Below are positions 1 through 10,225 of a stretch of DNA of 64,000 nucleotides, one piece after another. Below the pieces are notes generated by a model. The model was given only the letters and a program-made list of their open reading frames with translations. It searched no databases and was not told where the DNA came from. Positions within the stretch are counted from its first letter, which is position 1. Each line of letters opens with the position of its first letter. The position numbers and the translations under genes are program-made. The stretch is from contig LSRX01001185.1 in assembly GCA_001939145.1 (NCBI GenBank), forward strand, positions 152,958 to 216,957, written 5' to 3'. The stretch is from Symbiodinium microadriaticum (taxonomy: Eukaryota > Sar > Dinophyceae > Suessiales > Symbiodiniaceae).

Positions 1-613
1 TATCCCGAATCTGCGGACTCTGAAGCTGCACAAGGTCGATCCAGAATCCCTGTAACGTGAAGCCATACACTGAAGCAGCAAAACCCAAAAACTGACTTTC
101 AAGCAGAGAGCTGTCCAATACATTAGCCATCAGGTTGATATACGGTTTTCAGAGCAATCCTCTGTCTGGAATTCGTGTATCCTAAATCCGTCATGTTTCA
201 GCAATATACAGCCCAAGCTTAGACAACTCACTCCATGTGCAATTGCTAAAGGTATTGTGATATTTGCGGACAAAGACGTTACAAAACATAACAAACGCAA
301 TTTTACAGGGGAACAGGGACGATACGTAAAGGGCTTTTTGAAAGGGAATTTCTGAAGGGTTTTAAGGCGAAAATTGCAGGAAATCAAAGCGAAAACTGAG
401 GAAATCCTAGGTGATTTGGGGGATGGCTGGTCTAGGCATTTTATAGTGGCCGCAAGCACAAAGTCGTAGGGGAAAATGAAAGACGGAAGGGAATTTCAAG
501 CCAAACCACAGGGAAATCGGATTTCCTTGACGCCAAAAATTTGAGGGAACATCCCCTTAAACTGGCTCTGTACCAACACACGGGTACCTTGTTGTGTGCA
601 GCATGGGGGAGGG
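1..613. other. Non-genic flank
   Basis: No open reading frame here has a recognisable domain or protein-like composition. The sequence is moderately AT-rich and I see no RNA gene or repeat in it. A 109-codon minus-strand frame at 130-459 shows no motif and is treated as chance. Confidence 0.5.
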
Positions 614-799
614 CCCGGTTTAGATAGCTTAGATAGTTTGGTGACCGGGCGGGGGGCCCAAACCATCTAAACTATCCATAAGCCGGAAAGGTTTAGATAG
701 TTTGCACTTTTTTTAATAGTTTGGGTAGTTTAACTAATTTGTAGAGGGTCCTGGGGGGCCGGGCGCCGGGCCCAAACTGTCTAAACTATTTAAACCGGG
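614..799. mobile_element. Foldback/MITE-like element
   Basis: Two arms, 614-641 and 771-799, are inverted copies of each other over about 28 bp with roughly three mismatches; both start with CCCGGTTTA when read from the outside. Between them lie two more copies of the same GTTTAGATAGTTTG word in alternating orientation (about 657-680 and 690-704), so the whole 186 bp could fold into a nested hairpin. No coding capacity. It looks like a short non-autonomous inverted-repeat element; I could not establish a target-site duplication. Confidence 0.55.
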
Positions 800-1520
800 A
801 GGTTTTAGCAGCAGCTCGAGCCAGATTTATAGGAAAAATACCACATTTATAGCCAGCCCCCGGAGCCGCCCGGCTGCTCCTGCAGTCTTTGCTTGTGTTG
901 GCTTGCTTCTTTAATACGAAAGCTAATAGTCCAAAAGAGCCCCAGAGATGGTTTTCTATCAATGCAGCGCCCTCAAGTCTAATTGTGAAGGGGGGGGTTC
1001 CCTCCTTAATATTCAGACCCTCGGATTACATCCAATTCTTTGACATTCCTGCTTTGCAAAGTGCATACTTACAAGTGCTCCGCCTCAACAACAACTTTGT
1101 GGCTCAAGAAACTGCCACAAGCCAAAAACTTACGACTCAGTTGTACGCGTCTGATCCACGTGTTCGAGCCATTCCCGCCGCGCAGACCTTCGGCTGAGCA
1201 TCACCAGTGAAAAAGAGGCTTCCTAAACCCTCACACAGTTTGGGACGTAGTCGAGATACGTGCATGGCCTAGTATTAGCAAAAAGAACAATAGCGAGTGG
1301 TTAAGGTTTCGGGGTTTGAGACGTTTGCTGTTTGGATGTTGGGAATCGGTGCTTTAGGTTAAAGTTTTGGAACCTTGTCGTTGACATCGTAGTCGGCGTC
1401 GTCGTCGTCGTAATCATACGTGTAGTAGTAATAGTAATAACAATCATGATAAGGGTGTAGTGTAGAAACTAGCTTTGATACTGACACAAAGAACATCAAC
1501 ACATGATGCCTAAAAGTTCC
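800..1520. other. Non-genic DNA with trinucleotide-rich stretch
   Basis: The 102-codon plus-strand frame at 889-1197 has no domain I recognise. From about 1390 to 1450 the sequence is built of GTC/GTA/ATA triplets (degenerate trinucleotide repeat). No gene supported. Confidence 0.45.
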
Positions 1521-1523
1521 TGC

Positions 1524-1700
1524 CACATATATATATATATATATATACATATACATGTATATAATACAGGGTATATATATATATATGTGTGTGTGTTATA
1601 TACATATATATATATATATAAATTCCTATGTATTTATCTATTTATGTGTTTGTATATTTTCATATCTATATTTATTTTTATACTTATATTTGTACTTGCA

Positions 1701-1736
<36 letters not shown>

Positions 1737-1745
1737 CATTTATAT
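1524..1745. repeat. (TA)n microsatellite
   Basis: Long runs of alternating T and A at 1526-1550, 1572-1620 and 1703-1732, separated by TATTTATTTA-like sequence. The overlapping frames rich in I, Y and V are only translations of this repeat and are not genes. Confidence 0.95.
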
Positions 1746-1884
1746 TTCTGGAGAGTGTAACGCAATACAGGCCCGTGTTTTTCGAGTAAAACACGTGTTG
1801 TTGAGATGTTTTAAGCTATAAGGACATATGATACCAAGAAACGGAAACTAGATGGTATTGATTCTCAAGAACGAAAAATGAGTT

Positions 1885-2225
1885 TTGGATCGGCATTGAC
1901 CATCCATCAAAACATTGCAACATCAAACTGATTTCCGATTGGTATGGACGAACAATATCATTACAGTGATTCTAGATGCATACCACGCCACAACCATACA
2001 TCTGAACTTGGGTGGGCATGGACCCATAACAAAAAAATGTTGGAAGGTATTGGCATGCAACAACGAACGAATTGGGATGGCAACGGCTCTGTATCTACAA
2101 CAACTTGAATATGGATAGGTAACGACCTCCAGTAATATTGAAATGATATTGACATGCCCCACCAAGACATAAACTGGATGGGCATTGACAAGAAGACAAG
2201 GTCTAATTAAAGTTGGATGGGTATT
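1885..2225. repeat. Decayed minisatellite, left half
   Basis: Repeated but diverged units of roughly 45-60 bp around the words GATGGGTATTG, GACCCA and ACAACAAAC. The same family resumes at about 13780 on the other side of the copia element, so the element appears to have landed inside this array. Confidence 0.6.
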
Positions 2226-2357
2226 TGTTAAACTGGCGGGCTTTTCACCGTATACTGCGTTGCTACACTGTAAGTTCAAGGGCCCTAAACATTGCGGATA
2301 TATACACTATATCGTTCACAATCATGGTCACAACAGGCAAAAGTGAACTGTAGTTCA
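2226..2357 (-). repeat. 3' LTR of the copia element
   Basis: A 132-bp copy of the repeat at 13460-13589, beginning TG and ending CA on both strands. It differs from the other copy by an extra AT in the ...CACTATATCG stretch and by about three substitutions. It lies about 180 bp beyond the RNase H reading frame, as a 3' LTR should. I see no strong polypurine tract immediately inside it. Confidence 0.9.
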
Positions 2358-2535
2358 GACTCAACCTGTTCTCATGTTGTGAACGGCTGTACACTATACA
2401 AATGCTAATTAACCACTGGAGGTACGGCATAGTTGTCGTCCTCATTGCATGTGGTATCTGCAGTCTACTGCACCCGGACTCAGCTACTGTGGTACATACA
2501 GGCGTATGTCCTGCTGTAGCGTCTGCGAACTACAC

Positions 2536-3150
2536 TTACAGCTTAGCGCGGCTCACTCTGTACATTCCTTCATTAATTACCTTGATTATGAAATCAGGTT
2601 TCATGCTCTTAGTGAAACAGTCGGCAGCCTGAGTGGATGCATCAATCCAGTCGACTCGATCTCGTCCTTCAAGGTACATCTCAAAGGTGCGGGCACCATC
2701 TTCTGTGAAGATTGATTGCCGTAGTGCGCTGAGCTCTATTTGGAGTCTCTTGTCTTGCACTCTTGCAGGGGCCTCCGTATTGAGATGGTCGGCTAGGCTG
2801 CGACAGTCTGTCAGGCATACGTGCGGGGCCCTCGTCCTCGCAAGTTGCTCCCAGTCGGGGCCACGCGAACCAAAACCGTAAACCTCGGCCAATGCGGCGC
2901 GGATCCTATCACCGGATTCCTGCGCACTCTGAAGAGCATACGTTTCTGCTTGCAACGTAGCTCGGCACACGCGTTTGATGGTGGTCGATGCAAATGACAC
3001 TACCATCACATCGTAGCTGCTACAGCTCGCGTCGCGCAGCTGCTGTTCCGGGACAAGGAAGTGGATTCGGCCTGCTGTGACTTGTTGTTGCTCTCGCCTG
3101 CGAAGCTGGCGTCCGAGGCCGTCAACACTCCTAGCTTCTCAAAGTCGAAA
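2536..3150 (-). pseudogene. copia RNase H domain
   Basis: This is the C-terminal ribonuclease H of the copia polyprotein, which degrades the RNA of RNA-DNA hybrids during reverse transcription. The acidic residues are visible in order: SDAS before the frame break near 3060-3100, then QAETYAL and LTDCRSL, followed by the family tail WIDASTQAADCFTKSM. A frameshift separates SDAS from the rest, and the region between this frame and the RT frame contains stops, so the domain is broken. Confidence 0.85.
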
Positions 3151-3199
3151 GGTCGGTTACGGTACCTTAGCTTAAGATTACGTCCCTTTTGAGCTAACT

Positions 3200-4014
3200 C
3201 TAAAACCTTTTAGCCTCATGTAGGGTGGCAATAGTTGCGCTTTTTATCGAGCTTTGCAGCTTCGATACGCGATACAGAATATCTGGCCTGGCCTGCCTAG
3301 ATATCCAAGAAAGCCTGCCTACCACTGAACGGAGCTGACGCTCCTCACCACGATCAACTTGATCTGTGCTCTTCCTATTTGACTTAATAACAATATAGGT
3401 TATCTTTTTAGTATTATCGATGACATCGATTAATACATCATTGCCAGATTTGTCGAATTGCTTGCCACAGAAGCGTAGTCTGCCAGACTCGCGTCGGCCC
3501 ACCTCAAACTTCTTGAGTAAGCGATCTATAATAGTACCGCCCTTGCCAATAGACGCCCATAAGAAGTCGTCTACGTGCGTTGTGAGTACACACACAACTT
3601 TTCCGCCATCGCGGTAAAAGTAAAATGCTGGGAATATGCGACTCACTTGGAAACCGACGTCGCGTGCTTCCCTATCAACCTTTCTCCAAAACCACGTCCG
3701 CTATCACAGAGTCCATACACAGGTACTCTGATCAAAAGCATTGCCTCAGGGTCAACGCCTGGCAAACCACCACTGGGTTGGCACATGAGCACCACCCTAT
3801 CGATAGGTTCTGCTTGGAAATACGCGTTGCGTATATCAGACGATTCTACGGGCACACCATGCGATGCAGCAAACGCTGCCACGAGAGCATGCGTTTCAAG
3901 ATCGGAAGTCGGAGCATCTGTCCGTACTTCTGTCGAAACCTCAAAATTGCCGCACGACACTAGCCTTGATTTAAACTCTGGTGAGTAGTTGTCCTTCAGG
4001 CGTTCATGGTAGTT
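3200..4014 (-). pseudogene. copia reverse transcriptase
   Basis: RVT_2-type reverse transcriptase in two frames. The upstream frame (3643-3990) shows KSRLVSCGNFE, the block SSDIRNAYFQAEP with the first catalytic Asp, and VYGLCDSGRGF. The downstream frame (3200-3646) continues with the HVDDFLWA box, which replaces the usual YVDD, and then GRLSWISRQARPDI. The two join only through a frameshift near 3645-3720. The polymerase copies the element RNA into DNA in the virus-like particle. The copy is inactive as it stands. Confidence 0.9.
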
Positions 4015-4660
4015 TTAAATTGCATCGACCCATTTCGATGGAATGGGTACGTGACCTGCATCTAGTAATTCTTTTAACTGGGCACCCTTGATAGGAATTG
4101 CTGCCTGGAAATCCTCATATTTCTTCCATTCCTTGGCTCTTGATCCGTCGCTGTGAGCTCGTACGGATGGGGTGCAGTTCCAGTACTTCAAAGACTCAGG
4201 GAGTTCTTTGAGTTCCTGCTCAACCTGTTCTTGCGTTGCAAGACGGTTGCTCCAGAATCCAGTGAATTTCTTGCGAATACTCACGTTCGCTTCCTCTTCC
4301 ACACGCCGCTCCTCGAAACGAGCGCGTATTGATGCAGGCAAATCATCCAACAGCTCTGCCCTGCTGATACGGCGCTTAGGTGTCTGTTCAGCGTCGGGCT
4401 CTGCAACACTAACTCTGCGTGAGCGGGCAGTAGTTACAGGCGGTGGTGACCTTGACCTACCTCTGGCTGCTGGTGCTTCACCTTCTTCTTCTTCAAAGAT
4501 AGAAGATAAAGGCTGCGGTCCATCTAGAAGGCCATCTGGTGGTCCTTCCTCTTCTCCTTCCTCTACAGGCATGTCTTCCACGATGTCCTCTCCAGGTACA
4601 TCACGCAAGTCCTCGAACTGCTGTTGTCCTTAGATAAGACTCTCAGGTAGAATAGCCTCT
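4015..4660 (-). pseudogene. Integrase-RT linker and start of RT
   Basis: An acidic, Ser/Arg-rich linker (EEGEEEGPPDG, RGRSRSPPP) is followed by a conserved stretch ending in PSKWVDAI, the N-terminal signature of copia RTs. The frame stops at a TAA (4015-4017) and the very next codons continue RT sequence in the same frame, so this is a premature stop inside RT. On the upstream side a one-base shift after LRPA and a TAA near 4630 separate it from integrase. Confidence 0.75.
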
Positions 4661-4679
4661 CCTTGCAGCACTGCTTGGG

Positions 4680-5744
4680 CTAGTGCTGAGCGGGTCTCAG
4701 GTTCTGCGCGGAAACCAAAACTGGTACATTCTGACATAAAACCCAGACGTTTTCATTTTGATTGCCCTCAAAACCTATAACCCTAGATGCAGTTGACCAG
4801 GCTGTCTTGCCGGTCTTGTCACGCCTGAAACACACCACGTCTCCAACGGAGTACGTGTAAGGTAGTGGCTTTGCGTTCCTGAGCAAAGCTCTTTGCACAC
4901 GCTTAGATGTATCTAAATGCACAAATGCCTTCTTAGCCTCATTTCGTGCCTGGTGAATCAATGCGAATCTGCTCTCAGGGTCCGCTTGGTCCTCCAAGGA
5001 TCCAAGGTTTGCACCGTTGTCCTCCTCCATTAAGGATGGTGGACCTCTGGCTGACTTGCCTAGAACCCATTGCGAGGGGGAGTACCCTCCATGACGTAGC
5101 ATCGTATTCTTGGTGAAACAGCATTCATCCAAGATTGTTTGCAACTGTACCTGACCTGCGGCCTGAGTTTGCGAAACCACCTTGCGAACCATCGCCTTGA
5201 GTACTCCTCCATGGCGTTCCACCCTGCCTATGGATTCGGGAGTCTCTAGCGGCGCGTGTGTCACCTGAACTCCATGTGCTGCGCAGTATTGCGCTAGCAC
5301 TCCTCGGTTGTGAAGTCCTCGGTCACACCGTAGGACCACCGGTAGGCCTGCCCATGAGGTCCATCGTCGTTGTATGGCCTCGAGGCATCGGGCTGATGAT
5401 GGGAGACCATCGCCTATGCGTACGATCTCTACCAGCTGAAAACACGTTCCCAGGCAAACCATATTCATCACCTGGTGCTTGGTGCCTTGTGCATCCAAGC
5501 ATTCGAAGACATCTACGCCCAAGGCGTGATTGAACGAGTATCGTTCCGGCATGGATACGATGTGTGCCTTCCGCCTCGGTTTAGTGTCCTCACATTCGGT
5601 GCATCTGTGGAACTTCGCAGCTTCCACATAAGACTTGTCAATCTTTGCGGTTCTGAGGAGGTTGATCAAAACCTTCCTCGGGCAATGTCCGAACTGACGG
5701 TGGGGTCTGCGGATCGCTACGCGTACCCTCTGTGGTTCGGCTCG
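4680..5744 (-). pseudogene. copia integrase with GAG-pre-integrase zinc domain
   Basis: Inserts the reverse-transcribed DNA into the host genome. Reading the minus strand from 5744 the frame shows a His-His-Cys-Cys zinc domain (HRQFGH, then HRCTEC about 30 residues later), followed by the rve core: Asp in GVDVF, Asp in RCDRG, and Glu in GRVERHGG about 35 residues after the second Asp. The C-terminal part holds the YSVGDVV and RVIGFEG blocks typical of the chromodomain-like tail. No ATG precedes the zinc domain; the frame is continuous with the upstream one except for a single TGA (5745-5747). The frame runs out at 4680 because of a one-base shift. Confidence 0.9.
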
Positions 5745-7073
5745 TCACTTCTTCCTTCTTTCGGACTCCTCTAAGGGTAGTCCTGGCAAGTCCACCTCGT
5801 CGAGCTGAGTCTCCTCAGTGATGGCCTCTTCTGAAGGGTCCATCAGTGCAAAGTCCTGGGGTGACTCAACCTGATCGAACGTTCCATCATCGAATTCTTC
5901 GATTGATGGGTATGCTGTGTGCGACACCAGTGCAGTGGCCACTTGGTGTTCTGCCACGTGCTTGAGCCAGACTACAAAGTCTTGAGCAAACACATCGTCG
6001 AAGCTTAGGGGTGACATATAGGGGTAACTATTAGTACACCACCCTTCAAAATCATTTAGCAAACCTTGATCGTTGCCATAAAAGGAGATATCGCCTATAC
6101 CATATACTGGATGTATTGGTACACTCGCCTCCTGCCAGCGATTTGTTTGCGCTCCGTCCACTAAAAGGTACGGAGTTCCTGCTAGCTCACAGTGGCTAAT
6201 CACTTCGTCTAGTAAATCGGAGTGATTTAAACCTTCGTTATGATCGTTATACCTAGTGGCTACAACAACCAAACTAGGCCCTACCTCCTGCAGCTCCTTC
6301 CTGGCTCCATTAGGAGTCCAGGGGCCTGTGGCACTGGTGCCCACGTCGATGCAATGGGTGATTGGGTCCTGAAAGGTACCGGGCTCACTAGTAAAGACAA
6401 CTATATGCTTAGGACCGACAGTGGTTCCTAAATTGCCGACGCAAAGCAGGTTCTTAAGAGCCTTGTCGTGGTCTCTTAATTGGGTAATACCTCTGGTTAC
6501 TACCCGCTTCCTTGCTTTACTTAACACCGCTAGTGAGGCTACCGGTTGAGATTGGGTGTTCGGGTCTTCCGCAGAGATCACCAAACCACCATCACCGACA
6601 TCACCTCCATCATCCTTCACCAGTGTGAGTCCTAGCTGCTTGCTTATTTCATCATCCGACCCTGAATCCGACCAATCAGCCCATCGTTTGCGGGGTCTCT
6701 CTTTGGGCTTGAGGGCTACGGGTCGAGGTGGCGGAGGTGGTCGTCAGGCCTTTCGTTTTCGAACCTCTTTCCAATCTGATGGTTCTTGGGCCTCAACAGG
6801 CTGAGCTAGGTTAGCAGGGAACTCGGGTTCTACTTCTTGAGCTTTTGGGGGTTTGGGCATAGACTTGGTAGCTGTAGTAGCTCCGGGGCCTTGCCTAAGC
6901 ACGATAGGATCGGTAGTTGCATTAACTCCTGGGCCTTGCTTGAGGACTATAGGCTCAGACCTAGGGCTAGAAACCTTAATCCCCACGAACGCCCCATCCC
7001 CCTTGTACGCTCCACGGGACTCCTCGCGCTGCTGTCGCTTCTTGCCCTGTCCCTCGGGCTTGCGCTCTCCTTT
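5745..7073 (-). pseudogene. Pre-integrase region of unknown function, copy 1
   Basis: Frame 5745-6620 (291 codons) plus 6744-6986, interrupted by a TGA at 6744-6746 where the second copy (50845-52236) has CGA, and by a 4-bp deletion near 7074 relative to that copy. The N-terminal third is basic and Pro/Gln/Gly-rich (GKKRQQREES, PPPRPVALKPKER). The C-terminal part is folded-looking, with alternating hydrophobic strands (HIVVFTSEP, SLVVVATRYND, PYLLVDGAQ) and an acidic tail. I do not recognise the fold. It lies directly in front of integrase in the same frame. Confidence 0.7.
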
Positions 7074-8064
7074 GTAGAGCGATGGTCCATAAAGCCTGCG
7101 TCCGCTAACGCTGGACGGGCGAGGACCATGAAGCGCCGATTCTCCCCTTGGGGTAGATTCAAGTCCTCCATAGAAGGTACTTGAGCTTGCATCGGCGCGT
7201 CCCGCAGCATGATTCGGATGCTACCTGGCTCAAACAAAAGGACAGTTTTGAGCCAGGTACGCAGTGACCGATCACACGTGAACGGGTGCGGCTGCTCGTG
7301 GCAGTGGGGCCGCCACCAGAACCGCACGTTGTGGAGTACGGTCCTGGCGCTGTTGCCCATGCCCACGGGACCCTTCCAGCCGTCGCGCTTGCGATCCTCA
7401 TGACCTTGGTCATTGAGGTCCCTTTTGATGGTCCGTGCAAGATCCATCAAGTCGGGAAACGTGAGGTTGGCTGCCCAGGGGGTCATGTCGTCTGGATCGT
7501 CGTCGATTCCAGGAACCACGTTCAGGGTCTCCTCGATGATGCTCTCCATGGTGTCGTGGCCGTCACCAAACGCGGTACTGTGGTCAGTCCGGTCGGTTGA
7601 GCTACCAGCTGCACCACCCCGAGGGGTTGGTGTCGGGGAACGCTCCCTGCGGGATGGCGTCATCGAACGATCGCCCATCTTGCCTCGCCTGAAAAAGCCA
7701 GATCGAGAACGCTGCGGCGTGGAACTCCTCGAGATGTAATGTAGCCACCATCGTCTTCAGAGAACGATCTCCCGCGGGTAGATCGACCACGGCCAGGAGT
7801 CCCACGAGGGGTACTCCGGGGCGACTGGTGCGGGGTCTCTTGGTGGTACCCTGCCAGAAAGCCCTTCTCTTGCTGATCCTGGAACCATTCATTCCACTGC
7901 TCTGCGACACAGGCCTGGCCATACAGGTTGCGATTCTGGGTCTCCAGATCCTGAATCCTCAGCTCCAAGGCCGCATTGCCATTGCGGTCCTTGGTCTCTT
8001 GAAGTTCGCCTTGTACTCGCTCCAGTAGTGCTTCCGCTCGGATAGCACGATCGCGCCAGTCCAT
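7074..8064 (-). pseudogene. Coiled-coil/basic region of the copia polyprotein
   Basis: Frame 7660-8064 starts with a heptad-like helix (ALLERVQGELQETKDRNG and following) and turns into an Arg/Ser/Thr-rich stretch. Frame 6947-7678 continues with TPTPRGG and then a compact stretch with WAANLTFPDLMDLARTIKRDL, FWWRPHCHEQPHPF and WLKTVLLFEPG. The two overlap by about 19 bp in different frames, so a frameshift probably separates one original protein. Gag-like in composition, but no named domain can be assigned. Confidence 0.5.
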
Positions 8065-8096
8065 GTCGTCTTGTGGGGGTACGACGCGTCCAGCAG

Positions 8097-8474
8097 GTGG
8101 CCCTAGTGAGAATTGATAACCTGCCCTTAATAGATATGTGGAGTTCTTCGGAGGTTCATGTATGGGGGGCTTTAGATGAAGGTTGCAATTCCACGTGCCA
8201 CTCCGTTTCTTGGGGTAGATTAGCTGAGCAACGACTTAAGGCCCTTGGTCTAACCTTCCCGTGGGTAGACTCTAAGACTAAGTCGTTTGCAGGATTAGGT
8301 GCCACATCTAGAACCTTAGGCAAGCGTAGGCTGCCATTCAGCATCGAGAAAGGTAGTACTACCCAGCTCGTAACCCTCTCCTCCTTAGTCTTTTCGCCCA
8401 GAGCACCCTAGGTTTGATTAAGGATATGCGCACATGCACTTGCTCGATCCGCAACGACGATGGCTCCATGTCGC
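8097..8474 (+). pseudogene. Retropepsin-like aspartic protease, opposite strand
   Basis: Cleaves the polyprotein. The active-site motif is LDEGCN (positions about 8170-8190) in place of the usual D(T/S)G, followed by STCHSVSWGRLAE, a GLG turn and SSLVFSPRAP. The conserved tail LGLIKDMR continues only in the +1 frame, so a single-base frameshift lies near 8405. The domain is on the plus strand while gag and pol on either side are on the minus strand. Its normal place in copia is between gag and integrase, which is where it lies, but inverted. Confidence 0.75.
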
Positions 8475-8638
8475 ATGTGCCTAGCCCGGTGTAGTGAAAC
8501 GGATTTGCTACTACTTTGCTTAAGTACCCTTCCAGAGGACTTGCCAGAGTGTGTTAAGCACTCAAGGGATCCTAAGGCTAGGCCTAGGAGTAGGCCCCTA
8601 AAATCCCGAGGTGTAGAGCCCAGAAGCAGCAGAGCCTC

Positions 8639-9901
8639 TTGCGTGCGCTGGGCCCAGGTACCCGTTCGGGATCTGGGGAAGGTACGGGAGACCGACCTTC
8701 ACCAGTCGCCATGGTCCTCCTGGCGCCAGTACCCGATTATGAGGGACTGGTTAACGGATGCCTATGCAGCAAGACCTCGGTGCATTTCAGCAAGCCATCG
8801 AACGAGTGGCCCAACATCGTTATCTTCACTGGTGGAGCACGGTACCAGTTCGACGCTCAGAACCGCGACCGGAGGCGTATCCACCACAAAGATGATTGGG
8901 TGGATGCTTTCCCGGCGGCAGTACGCGACTTTAATGTGCGACTGCATGATCTCCGGGAATTGAGCGACCCCAATGAAGGGGCGCTCAGCGCATGCACCGG
9001 TCGCCACACAGGAATCCTTGAGGGGATCCTGAATTCACCTGCTGGCCGCTACATCCTGACATCGTGCTTCAAGGACATCGAGATGGCCGTCGATGGGCAC
9101 AAACCTTTGGTTGTGCTTCCCTTCTGCACCTCGAACAGGCACCGAAGCGTAGCCATGGGCACGCTGATCAGCGCTGGTCTCTACGTTCTTGGGATGGACC
9201 ATTTTCTTGGCCATCTCCATGCCAACGCCAGCTGGCCTGACATGAAGTGCGGTGGCAAGTGCGCAAGGTGCCGCAGTCACTTCGACCATGCCGAAGCCAC
9301 TCAGCTAGTACTAGCGCATCTAGACTCGCAGGTGACGCGTTATGCGACTCATCCGGCCGATCGCCAGCGCTCACGTGGTGGCGGTGGTACCATTCCGGAC
9401 CCCGCTGCCCACAGCGTGCCACCACCCGTGACACGAGGTACCTCTTTAAAAACTCCGCGCACCGGCGGTGGCACCCCAAGGAACCCACCAGCTGGGTCCT
9501 TGGCAGGCGGCGCCCAGAAGAGGAGCACAACGCCGAACAAGCAGCCAAAGGGAGGTACCATGCACTCCAGGACCTTCCGATCCTGTGCCAACTCGGGGTC
9601 GAGCGACGCCCCGGCTGCATTGTCCGACCCCTCTCACCACAAACGCAAAATGCCGAGAGGTCCCCCGGTAGCTAAGGCACGCCGGCACCTCTCCCGTCTG
9701 GAGGCTCTGGTGGTGATGGTGGCGGTCTCCTGGAGGGGTAGATCCTGCACCTGCAATGTTGCGTGGGAACACGCGAGGGTTGTTCCACCTGGTTTTGCTT
9801 TGGGCTCTGCCTTTGGTGCGGGGGCTGCTTCGGACCTAGAGGGTTCCGAACCCGAGGCCTTAGGCTCTGAAGGTGGGGTTCCCCTACCTTTGCCACGTTA
9901 A
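8639..9901 (+). CDS. RapZ-C-like HRSV domain protein within the element
   Basis: An open frame of 420 codons on the plus strand. Residues about 55-205 form a compact domain: a DxRxxxDP-type block degraded to NVRLHDLRELSDP, then CTGRHTG, then the signature VVLPFCTSNRHRSVAMGTLI, and a Cys cluster CGGKCARC. The HRSV loop after a hydrophobic strand is the hallmark of the C-terminal domain of RapZ-type proteins, and the same module occurs in dinoflagellate retroelement polyproteins. The rest (about 210-420) is Pro/Gly/Arg-rich. The true N-terminus is unclear: the ATG at 8711 precedes the recognisable part. Located directly downstream of the protease on the same strand, so the two probably came as one block. 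Function in the element is unknown; nucleotide or RNA binding is a guess. Confidence 0.6.
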   Translation: MRALGPGTRSGSGEGTGDRPSPVAMVLLAPVPDYEGLVNGCLCSKTSVHFSKPSNEWPNIVIFTGGARYQFDAQNRDRRRIHHKDDWVDAFPAAVRDFNVRLHDLRELSDPNEGALSACTGRHTGILEGILNSPAGRYILTSCFKDIEMAVDGHKPLVVLPFCTSNRHRSVAMGTLISAGLYVLGMDHFLGHLHANASWPDMKCGGKCARCRSHFDHAEATQLVLAHLDSQVTRYATHPADRQRSRGGGGTIPDPAAHSVPPPVTRGTSLKTPRTGGGTPRNPPAGSLAGGAQKRSTTPNKQPKGGTMHSRTFRSCANSGSSDAPAALSDPSHHKRKMPRGPPVAKARRHLSRLEALVVMVAVSWRGRSCTCNVAWEHARVVPPGFALGSAFGAGAASDLEGSEPEALGSEGGVPLPLPR

Positions 9902-10225
9902 ACCACCTAGGCGTAGGACTAATGCTCCCCTTCCCCAGGCCCATGCTCCTCTCGGGAGCACCACCAGTTGTCGAACTCGTTGCGCTTGGGTCCTGGGCGG
10001 AAGGTGCTGTGACCCAGCGCTTCTTGACGGGGTCTGGTGCTTGCACATAGGCCTGTGCCACGTCTGTGGACCTAAGTTCTACAGACGATGCTGCTGCAAC
10101 CCTTAAGTCACTATTCACTCTTTTAGGGTAGAGATTAGGGTCTTTAGGGGTATTTTGCGGCTGTGCTGAAGACGAGGATCCCGAAAAATTCCCCGCCCCA
10201 GAGGACCCCGAAGGGTTCCTCTCAG
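9902..10225. other. Junction zone of the inverted block
   Basis: A minus-strand frame (9672-10118) runs through here but is Pro/Arg/Ser-rich and lacks a domain; the short stretch STDVAQAYVQAP resembles the first RT block only by chance length. The right-hand breakpoint of the inverted protease/RapZ block must fall somewhere between about 9700 and 10200. Confidence 0.35.

Noticed and set aside
1503..1821. Plus-strand frames rich in I, Y, L and F
   Set aside because: They are translations of the TA/TATT microsatellite.
9672..10118. STDVAQAYVQAP stretch resembling the first RT block
   Set aside because: No further RT motif follows, and the genuine RT of this element is at 3200-4014; short chance match.
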